This document shows, piece after piece, positions 34,571 through 40,732 of a DNA stretch of 40,732 nt. How positions within the stretch are numbered: the first letter of the stretch is position 1; each line of letters begins with the position of its first letter. The DNA comes from Cellvibrionales bacterium UBA4495 (GTDB lineage: Bacteria > Pseudomonadota > Gammaproteobacteria > Pseudomonadales > Porticoccaceae), in NCBI GenBank assembly GCA_002388905.1, contig DGNJ01000007.1, forward strand, positions 1-40,732. Direction: 5' to 3'. A program made the position numbers and the translations under genes. The notes below the pieces were generated by a model that saw only the letters and a list, made by a program, of their open reading frames with translations, did not search any database and had not been told where the DNA came from.

Positions 34571-35518
34571 TCAGTCCGGCTCCACCATCAAGCGCCGGGG
34601 AGCGAGCATGCCGTCCTCGAGGACCTCGCCAACCCCGAGAAAGGGGCCATCCGATTCGAAGATGCGCACTATATCGCCTTCTCCCGCTTCGCGATAGGCC
34701 TTGGGCGCCACCACCGGCTGCCCGCGCCGGAAATACCAGGCGATGGAATCGGGCAGATTCACCGCCATCAGGTGGGCGACGGCTGCATTCACCGGCTTGA
34801 GGAGGAAATCCAGGTCCTCGCCGCGCTTGCCCTCCCGGAGTTTTTCCAACTGCTCCAGGGTGACGGCGTCTTCGCCGGTGAAGGAGCCGGCACCGGTGCG
34901 GTGCAGCGCCGATACGTGGGCGCCACAACCCAGCACCTCCCCCAGGTCCTCGGCGAGGGTACGCACATAGGTACCCTTGCTGCAGTGTATCTCCACGTCC
35001 GCCTCGGCCCGCTCACCGGGCCGGAAGTCGAGCAGTTCGAACCGGTGGATGGTCACCGGCCGGGGTTCCCGTTCCACTTCCACGCCTTCCCGGGCCAGCT
35101 TGTACAGGGGCTTGCCGTCCTTCTTCAGGGCCGAGTACATGGACGGTACCTGTTCGATCTCTCCCCGGAACGTTTCCAGGGCCTGCTCCACTTGTGAGGC
35201 TGTCAGCTCAGCCGCGCTGGACTCTTCGACGACCTCGCCCTCGGCATCGCCGGTGCGGGTGGAAATGCCGAACCGGAAAGTACTGCGATAACGCTTGTCC
35301 GCATCCAGCAGGAACTGGGTGAACTTGGTTGCCTCCCCCAGGCAGATGGGCAGGACACCCGTGGCCATGGGGTCGAGGCTGCCGGTGTGCCCGGCCTTGG
35401 CGGCGTACATAAGGTACTTGACCCGCTGCAAGGCGTCGTTGGACGTGATTCCCGCCGGCTTGTTCAACACCAGAATACCGGTGACCGGTCGGCCCCGCTG
35501 TCGTCTGCGCCGCCCCAC
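34571..35518 (-). CDS. truB: tRNA pseudouridine(55) synthase TruB
   Basis: A 315-residue pseudouridine synthase acting on U55 of the tRNA T-loop. The catalytic aspartate is in HTGSLDPMATGVLP at about residue 49. Conserved DKRYRSTFRFG and CSKGTYVRTLAEDLG follow. A C-terminal PUA-like domain ends in ESDGPFLGVGEVLEDG. Start is GTG immediately after the rbfA stop (TAAGTG), indicating tight coupling. Length matches the E. coli enzyme. Confidence 0.95.
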   Translation of the reverse strand: MGRRRRQRGRPVTGILVLNKPAGITSNDALQRVKYLMYAAKAGHTGSLDPMATGVLPICLGEATKFTQFLLDADKRYRSTFRFGISTRTGDAEGEVVEESSAAELTASQVEQALETFRGEIEQVPSMYSALKKDGKPLYKLAREGVEVEREPRPVTIHRFELLDFRPGERAEADVEIHCSKGTYVRTLAEDLGEVLGCGAHVSALHRTGAGSFTGEDAVTLEQLEKLREGKRGEDLDFLLKPVNAAVAHLMAVNLPDSIAWYFRRGQPVVAPKAYREAGEGDIVRIFESDGPFLGVGEVLEDGMLAPRRLMVEPD

Positions 35519-35902
35519 TTATTCGTCCTCGCTGTTCTTGGCCCGGTCCCGGGACACAGCGTAGTCAATAAGGGCGGACAGGTGCTGGCCCCGCTCGCCG
35601 CTGGCATCGAAGAGAAACTTGAGGCGCGGTACCACACGCAACTGCATCCGCTTGGCGAGCAGCGTGCGCAGGAAACCCGCCGCGCCGTTGAGGGCGGCCA
35701 CGCCCTCCCGCGTCTCCTCTTCGGAGTTTTCACCCACGAAGTTGACGAAGACCTTGGCATGGGCCAGGTCGCGGCTCACCTCCACGGCGGTGATATTGAG
35801 CATCCCCACCCGGGGGTCGCGCAGCTCGTCGCGCACCAGTTGCGCGAGTTCCCGCTGCAGGGCATCGGCGACCCGCTCGGTGCGGCTGAAGTCCTTGGGC
35901 AT
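35519..35902 (-). CDS. rbfA: Ribosome-binding factor A
   Basis: A 127-residue KH-like 30S maturation factor. It begins MPKDFSRTERVADALQREL and contains ELRDPRVGMLNITAVEVSRDLAHAKVFV (both in part), the hallmark of RbfA. It binds near helix 1 of 16S rRNA and matters for cold adaptation. It lies between infB (28-base gap) and truB (no gap), the conserved order. Confidence 0.95.
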   Translation of the reverse strand: MPKDFSRTERVADALQRELAQLVRDELRDPRVGMLNITAVEVSRDLAHAKVFVNFVGENSEEETREGVAALNGAAGFLRTLLAKRMQLRVVPRLKFLFDASGERGQHLSALIDYAVSRDRAKNSEDE

Positions 35903-35930
35903 CGGTACTGTCTCCCGGCGTTACGGCAAA

Positions 35931-38498
35931 TCAGAGCTGCCGCGCCACCTCTTTGACATCGTAGACTTCGATCTGGTCGCCGGGCTTGACGTCGTTGTAG
36001 TCCTTGACGCCGATACCGCACTCGGTACCGCTGCGCACTTCGTTGACGTCGTCCTTGAAGCGGCGCAGGGATTCCAGGGAGCCTTCGTAAATCACCACGT
36101 TATCGCGCAGCACCCGGATAGGCTTGTTGCGGTACACGGTACCCTCGGTAACGAGACAGCCGGCAATCTGGCCAAACTTGGGCGAGCGGAACACGTCCCG
36201 AACCTCGGCGATACCGACGATTTCCTCGCGGACCTCCGGGGCCAGCATGCCGGACAGCGCCTGTTTGACGTCGTCGAGCAGATTGTAGATAACGCTGTAG
36301 TAACGAATCTCCACGCCCTCGGCCTCGGCCAGCTTGCGCCCCGTGGCATCGGCCCGGACATTGAAGCCCAGCACCACGGCATTGGCGGTGATCGCCAGGT
36401 TGATATCGGATTCGGTGAGCCCGCCGACGCCGGAGGACACCACGTTGACCGCCACCTCCTCGGTATTGATGTCTTCGAAGGAGGACAGAATGGCTTCCAG
36501 GGACCCGCGCACGTCGGCCTTGACCACCACCGGCAGGACCTTCCTCTCGGTCTCCTCCTCGAAGGCGGCGAACATGTTTTCCAGCTTGGCGGCCTGCTGC
36601 CGGGCAAGGCGCTCGTCCCGGGCCTTCTGCTGACGGAATTCCGCCACTTCCCGGGCCTTGCGCTCGTCCGCCACCACCACGAACTCGTCGCCGGCGGCGG
36701 GCGCGGAATCCAGGCCGACAATCTCCACGGGAATGGAGGGGCCGGCCTCGGCCACGGGCTTGCCGGCCTCGTCGTTCATCAGGCGGATCTTGCCCACGCT
36801 CTCGCCGGCGAGGACGAAGTCGCCCTTGTTCAGGGTACCGGCCTGGACCAGTGCCGTGGCGACGACGCCGCGGCCCTTCTCCAGGCGCGCCTCGACAATA
36901 ACGCCTCTGGCGGGAACGTCCACCGGTGCCTTGAGTTCCAGCAACTCGGATTGCAGGAGGATGGATTCCAGCAGCTCGTCGATGCCGTCGCCGGTCTGGG
37001 CGGAGACCTTGACGAACTGGGTGTCGCCGCCCCAGTCCTCGGGAATAACGTCCTTGGCGGCCAGCTCGCTGATCACGCGTTCGGGGTCGGCGCCCTCCTT
37101 GTCCATCTTGTTGATGGCCACGACCAGGGGCACACCCGCCGCCCTGGCGTGCTGAATGGCCTCCTCGGTCTGGGGCATGACGCCGTCATCCGCCGCCACC
37201 ACCAGGATCACCACATCGGTGGCCTGCGCACCGCGGGCGCGCATGGCGGTAAAGGCGGCGTGGCCAGGGGTATCCAGGAAGGTGATCATGCCCTCCGGCG
37301 TGTTCACGTGGTAGGCGCCTATATGCTGGGTGATGCCGCCGGCTTCGCCGGAGGCCACCTTGGTCTTGCGGATATGGTCGAGCAGGGAGGTTTTGCCGTG
37401 GTCCACGTGACCCATCACCGTCACCACGGGGGCGCGGGGCTGCAGGTCCTCGCTCTCTTCCTCCACTGCCAGTTCTTTCTTGAGCTCCTGCTCGAGGGCG
37501 TCGTCGGATACCGGCACCGGCTTGTGGCCCAGTTCCTCCACCACCAGTATGGCGGTGTCCTGGTCGATGCTCTGGTTAATGGTGGCCATGGTGCCCAGCT
37601 TCATGAGCTCCTTGATCACCACCGGGGCCTTCACGGACATGCGCTGGGCGAGGTCGCCCACCTGGATCGCCTCGGGAACTTCCACCTCGTGGACGATCTT
37701 GCCGGTGGGCTTCTGGAAGGTGTGCCGGTTCTCGACCTTGATAGCGGGGCTGCGGGATTTGAGCCGGGGTTTCTTTTTGTCCGGCTCGGGCGCCACCACT
37801 TCCTCGGCTTCCGCCAGCAGGTCCTCGGGACGCTGCTTGCGACCCTTGGTTTCCTTCGTCTTGAGCTTCTTCTTGGCGGGTTTGTCCTCGTCCTCGTCTT
37901 CCCGGGGCCGCTTCTTGACGTGTTTCTTGTCGCCGGCCTTGGCCGCGGCGGGCTCCAGGGGCTGCTCGACGCCGGGCACCACGGGGCCGGCGGGGGTCTG
38001 CTCCGCCCCGCCCTGTTCTTCGCTTTCCCGGGCCTGGCGCGCTTCCTCCTCCCGTCGACGGGCCTCTTCTTCCTCGGCCTTACGGCGTGCCTCTATGGCC
38101 GCCTGTCGCTTGATCTCGACATCGTCGGTAAAACCACCGGACGGCGCTGGCGCCGGACTGGTGGCGGGCGCTTCCGTCTCGGCTTGAGGCTCGGGAGCCT
38201 CCCCCTGATCCTCTCGCTTGACGTAGGTGCGTTTCTTGCGCACCTCCACGTTGACGGTCTTCTTGCCGCCGGTTTTCAGGGTGCTGGTGGTCTTGCGCCG
38301 CAGGGTTATCTTCCTGGGCTCGCGGGGCTTGTCCCCATGCAGGCCCTTGAGATACGCCAGCAGCTGCTGCTTCTCTTCATCGCTGACCGTTTCATCCGGC
38401 GAGGTGTGCTTCAACCCCGCTTCGCCCATCTGCTTGAGCAGGCGATCCACGGACGCTCCGACTACCTCGGCGAGTTGACTTACGGTAACTTCAGCCAT
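35931..38498 (-). CDS. infB: Translation initiation factor IF-2
   Basis: An 855-residue GTPase that places initiator tRNA on the 30S subunit. An IF2-N domain is at residues 1-55, followed by a long charged linker rich in Glu, Arg and Lys (about 100-260) and a second IF2-N domain near 285-340. The G domain has GHVDHGKT around residue 365, DTPGHAAF and NKMDKEG. Two beta-barrel domains follow, ending [18 protein letters not shown]. Shine-Dalgarno GAGGA precedes the ATG. Internal initiation (IF2-2/3) may occur as in E. coli but is not evident by eye. Confidence 0.97.
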   Translation of the reverse strand: MAEVTVSQLAEVVGASVDRLLKQMGEAGLKHTSPDETVSDEEKQQLLAYLKGLHGDKPREPRKITLRRKTTSTLKTGGKKTVNVEVRKKRTYVKREDQGEAPEPQAETEAPATSPAPAPSGGFTDDVEIKRQAAIEARRKAEEEEARRREEEARQARESEEQGGAEQTPAGPVVPGVEQPLEPAAAKAGDKKHVKKRPREDEDEDKPAKKKLKTKETKGRKQRPEDLLAEAEEVVAPEPDKKKPRLKSRSPAIKVENRHTFQKPTGKIVHEVEVPEAIQVGDLAQRMSVKAPVVIKELMKLGTMATINQSIDQDTAILVVEELGHKPVPVSDDALEQELKKELAVEEESEDLQPRAPVVTVMGHVDHGKTSLLDHIRKTKVASGEAGGITQHIGAYHVNTPEGMITFLDTPGHAAFTAMRARGAQATDVVILVVAADDGVMPQTEEAIQHARAAGVPLVVAINKMDKEGADPERVISELAAKDVIPEDWGGDTQFVKVSAQTGDGIDELLESILLQSELLELKAPVDVPARGVIVEARLEKGRGVVATALVQAGTLNKGDFVLAGESVGKIRLMNDEAGKPVAEAGPSIPVEIVGLDSAPAAGDEFVVVADERKAREVAEFRQQKARDERLARQQAAKLENMFAAFEEETERKVLPVVVKADVRGSLEAILSSFEDINTEEVAVNVVSSGVGGLTESDINLAITANAVVLGFNVRADATGRKLAEAEGVEIRYYSVIYNLLDDVKQALSGMLAPEVREEIVGIAEVRDVFRSPKFGQIAGCLVTEGTVYRNKPIRVLRDNVVIYEGSLESLRRFKDDVNEVRSGTECGIGVKDYNDVKPGDQIEVYDVKEVARQL

Positions 38499-38540
38499 TC
38501 AATTTCCTCAAGTTTCGATTTCCGCTCCGACCCGATAGCA

Positions 38541-40022
38541 CTATTCTTCGGCAAACCAGGGAGCCCGGGCGGTCATAATCAGTTCGGCAGCCTGTGTCTC
38601 GTCGAGTTCCTCGATATCCGCGAGGTCGTCGACGGCCTGCTCCGCCAGGTCCTCCATGGTGACAATGCCCTGAGCCGCCAACTGCCGTGCGAGTTCCGGG
38701 GTCATGCCCTCCATGTTGAGAAGGTCTTCCGCCGGCTGGGCGAAGTCCTCTTCCGAGGCCAGGGCCTGGGTAAGGAGCGCATCCTTGGCGCGGGCGCGCA
38801 ACTCCTCGGCCACTTCCTCGTCGAACCCTTCCACGGCCATCATTTCCTCGATGGGCACATAGGCCACTTCCTCGAGAGAGCTGAATCCCTCCTCCACCAG
38901 TACGGTGGCGACATCCTCGTCGATGTCGAGCAGGGACATGAAGGTCTCCACCAGGGTGCCCGCCTCGGCCTCGTGCTTGGCTTCGGCTTCCTCGATGCTC
39001 ATGACATTGATGTTCCAGCCGGTCAGTTCCACTGCCAGGCGCACATTCTGGCCGCTCTTGCCGATGGCCTGGGCCAGGTTGTCCTCGGCCACGGCGACAT
39101 CCATGGAGTGGGCATCCTCGTCGACGACGATGGACTCAACCTCGGCGGGCGCCATGGCGTTGATCACCAACTGGGCCGGATTGTCGTCCCAGAGGACAAT
39201 ATCGATGCGCTCGCCGTCCAGCTCATTGGATACCGCCTGGACCCGGGCCCCGCGCATGCCCACACAGGCGCCCACGGGGTCGATGCGACCGTCATTGGTC
39301 TTGACCGCGATCTTGGCCCGGGAACCCGGATCCCGGGCAGCACCGCGAATCTCGATAACCTGTTCGGAAATCTCCGGCACCTCGATGGTGAACAGCTGGA
39401 TCAGCATTTCGTTGCAGGCCCGGCTGAGCAACAGCTGGGGGCCCCGGCTCTCGGTGCGAATTTCGGTCAGGATGGCGCGCATCCTGTCGTTGACCCGGAA
39501 AACCTCCCGGCCCACCAGTTCCTCCCGGGGCAGCAGACCTTCGGCGTTGTTGCCCAGGTCGACAATAATGTGGTCCCGCGTCACTTTCTTGACAGTGCCG
39601 CTGACCAGTTCGCCCACCTTGTTGCGGTATTGATCGGCAACCAGCTGCCGCTCGGCGTCCCGCACCTTCTGGACGATAACCTGCTTGGCGGTCTGGGCGG
39701 CGATCCGGCCAAAGCCAACGTTTTCCACGGGCTCTTCGTAGATGTCGCCGGGCTTGAGGTTGGGGTCTTTTTCGTGGGCCTCCTCCACGGTGAACTGGGT
39801 TCCCAGCTCGGCCAGGGTGTCGTCGTCGACGACCTCCCACCAGCGATAGGTATCGTAATCGCCGGTCTTGCGATCGATCACCACACGGATATTGGCACCC
39901 TCGTCGTAACGCTTCTTGGTGGCCGTCGCCAGCGCTTGCTCCATGGCTTCGAATATAATTTCCTCGGAGACGCCCTTCTCATTGGAAACGGCCTCCGCAA
40001 CCATCAAAATCTCTTTATTCAT
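38541..40022 (-). CDS. nusA: Transcription termination/antitermination factor NusA
   Basis: A 493-residue RNA polymerase cofactor. An N-terminal domain starts [18 protein letters not shown]; an S1 domain follows ([21 protein letters not shown], in part), then two KH domains around [21 protein letters not shown] and [20 protein letters not shown] (in part). Two acidic C-terminal repeats (about 350-490) are present, as in E. coli, where they bind polymerase alpha and lambda N. It starts three bases after the rimP stop. Confidence 0.97.
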   Translation of the reverse strand: MNKEILMVAEAVSNEKGVSEEIIFEAMEQALATATKKRYDEGANIRVVIDRKTGDYDTYRWWEVVDDDTLAELGTQFTVEEAHEKDPNLKPGDIYEEPVENVGFGRIAAQTAKQVIVQKVRDAERQLVADQYRNKVGELVSGTVKKVTRDHIIVDLGNNAEGLLPREELVGREVFRVNDRMRAILTEIRTESRGPQLLLSRACNEMLIQLFTIEVPEISEQVIEIRGAARDPGSRAKIAVKTNDGRIDPVGACVGMRGARVQAVSNELDGERIDIVLWDDNPAQLVINAMAPAEVESIVVDEDAHSMDVAVAEDNLAQAIGKSGQNVRLAVELTGWNINVMSIEEAEAKHEAEAGTLVETFMSLLDIDEDVATVLVEEGFSSLEEVAYVPIEEMMAVEGFDEEVAEELRARAKDALLTQALASEEDFAQPAEDLLNMEGMTPELARQLAAQGIVTMEDLAEQAVDDLADIEELDETQAAELIMTARAPWFAEE

Positions 40023-40025
40023 CCG

Positions 40026-40502
40026 TCAGCCTCTTGTTACGTCCTTCCCGAAACGGGGGACCACCTTCGCCCTGTCGATCGACTCGACCGGAAACAAATA
40101 TTCGTGATCGTCGACCACTACGACGACATCGTTGCCTTCCACACCGGCCAGACGCCCCTTGAACTTGCGGCGACCCTCGTAGGGGACGCGCAACCGGACA
40201 CTGACATCTTCGCCGGCAAATTGCTCGAACTGCGCAATGGTGTACAGCGGCCTGTCCATGCCCGGCGAGGAAACCTCGAGGGTGTACTCGCCCCGAATCG
40301 GGTCTTCCACATCGAGAACACTGCTGACCTGCCGACTGACGCGCTCGCAATCGTCGAGCACCACCCCATCGGGCTTGTCGATATAAAGGCGCAGGGTGCT
40401 GCGCCTGCCGCTGCTGTGCAGTTCCAGGCCCCAAAGCTGACAGCCCATGGACTCAACCACGGGCTCAAGCAACTCCAGCAAAAGGCCCTGCCTTGTCCCC
40501 AC
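40026..40502 (-). CDS. rimP: Ribosome maturation factor RimP
   Basis: A 158-residue 30S maturation factor. It contains LEPVVESMGCQLWGLEL, LRLYIDKPDGVVLDDCERVSRQ (in part), YTLEVSSPGMDRPL and VVVDDHEYLFPVESIDRAKVVP. GTG at 40502 is chosen because GGGAGG (40513-40518) lies 10 bases upstream and homologues begin near this point. An in-frame ATG at 40553 would add 17 residues and would start in the tail of the upstream terminator. It is the first gene of the nusA-infB operon. Confidence 0.93.
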   Translation of the reverse strand: MGTRQGLLLELLEPVVESMGCQLWGLELHSSGRRSTLRLYIDKPDGVVLDDCERVSRQVSSVLDVEDPIRGEYTLEVSSPGMDRPLYTIAQFEQFAGEDVSVRLRVPYEGRRKFKGRLAGVEGNDVVVVVDDHEYLFPVESIDRAKVVPRFGKDVTRG

Positions 40503-40554
40503 GATCGCTCGACCTCCCAGTGAAGGCCCGTTCGGGAGCCTTGCTTTTCCCATA

Positions 40555-40577
40555 GCAAAAAGCCCCTAAAAAGGGGC
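40555..40577 (-). terminator. Terminator between initiator tRNA and rimP
   Basis: On the minus strand GCCCC, loop TTTTTA, GGGGC (40562-40577), then TTTTTGC. It would end most tRNA transcripts; read-through or a separate promoter must feed rimP, as in the metY-nusA arrangement. Confidence 0.82.
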
Positions 40578-40608
40578 CTTCCGGTTTGCGCCGACCCGGC
40601 GCGTTTGT

Positions 40609-40644
40609 TGGCGGCGAAGGGGGACTTGAACCTGCGCCTCCGCC
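40609..40644 (-). other. tRNA-like CCA-ending hairpin, possible tRNA remnant
   Basis: On the minus strand an 8-bp stem, GGCGGAGG with CCTTCGCC (one G-U pair), encloses a loop containing GGTTCAAGTCC, the T-loop consensus, and is followed by G and CCA. It looks like an acceptor-plus-T-loop end of a tRNA, but no matching anticodon or D arms occur in the 70 bases upstream, and the T-stem itself is mispaired. It is probably a decayed or rearranged tRNA gene. Confidence 0.4.
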
Positions 40645-40712
40645 CGGCCGTGCCTGCCAGTGCCGAATCCGATCTCCGGACGCTCGCAACCTACTGGCAC
40701 CAACCTTCCAAT

Positions 40713-40732
40713 TGGTAGCGGGGGCAGGATTT
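40713..40732 (-). tRNA. 3' end of an initiator tRNA(Met), cut by the window edge
   Basis: The last 20 bases, read on the minus strand, give AAATCCTGCCCCCGCTACCA: the end of a T-loop, the T-stem CCTGC, the acceptor 3' strand and an encoded CCA. The CCCCCGC acceptor and the position before rimP-nusA fit the initiator (metY-type) tRNA. The rest lies outside the window, so the anticodon is not seen. Confidence 0.65.

Noticed and set aside
35619..40523. A 1,634-codon open frame antisense to rbfA, infB, nusA and rimP
   Set aside because: It mirrors high-GC codon usage of the real genes, has low-complexity His/Gly/Leu composition, no recognisable domain, and the opposite strand is certain.
1..40732. 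CRISPR arrays, prophage genes, toxin-antitoxin pairs or rRNA
   Set aside because: No regularly spaced direct repeats, phage structural genes, toxin-antitoxin pairs or rRNA sequence were seen; apart from the MITE, no mobile-element genes are present.

Overview
The window is a GC-rich, gene-dense chromosomal segment from a gammaproteobacterium. Evidence for this is the complete rimP-nusA-infB-rbfA-truB-rpsO-pnp operon behind an initiator tRNA, and a gluQ-dksA-aminotransferase-sfsA-cbrX-cbrA-cbrB-pcnB-folK-panB block arranged as in Pseudomonas. The rest of the gene content (GntP-like permease, luciferase-like monooxygenase, phosphotransferase/MDR cluster, a dNK-type kinase between folK and panB, and no panC after panB) is not typical of Pseudomonas. 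A marine Cellvibrionales/Halieaceae-like or related lineage is my tentative guess.

Layout. 1-3.5 kb: a thioredoxin-fold GST-like gene overlapping a DsrE-like exported protein, a convergent HPP membrane protein, and a Cache-GGDEF diguanylate cyclase. 3.5-8.2 kb: a same-strand run of a GntP-like permease, an LLM-class oxidoreductase, an APH-like phosphotransferase and a medium-chain reductase. 8.2-15.5 kb, minus strand: an SdiA-regulated-type protein, yqcC, dinG, a PlsC-like acyltransferase, pyrB, gluQ and dksA. dksA has a near-consensus sigma70 promoter. 15.7-25.8 kb, plus strand: aminotransferase, sfsA, the CbrX/CbrA/CbrB signalling locus, an apparent CrcZ-like small RNA gene, pcnB, folK, a deoxynucleoside kinase and panB.

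25.8-26.1 kb holds a MITE-like element with 20-bp terminal inverted repeats and CTAG flanks, inserted exactly at the panB stop codon. 26.1-31.7 kb is a divergent module. A YgaV/BigR-type two-cysteine ArsR repressor and a DUF2892 membrane protein face an operon of RND transporter, LolA-like periplasmic protein and outer-membrane beta-barrel. The shared 80-bp control region carries two overlapping divergent promoters and AT-rich operator-like repeats. 31.8-40.7 kb, minus strand: the translation/RNA-decay operon, with an array of stem-loops between truB and rpsO and an attenuator-like hairpin between rpsO and pnp. The window ends inside an initiator tRNA.

The strongest candidate for something under-described is the 364-bp cbrB-pcnB gap. 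It contains a -24/-12 sigma54 promoter, two A-rich (ARN)n tracts of the kind bound by Hfq/Crc, and a strong intrinsic terminator. Together these predict a carbon-catabolite-control small RNA of about 140 nt, much shorter than Pseudomonas CrcZ. The second candidate is the predicted persulfide- or redox-sensing control of a three-part envelope transporter.
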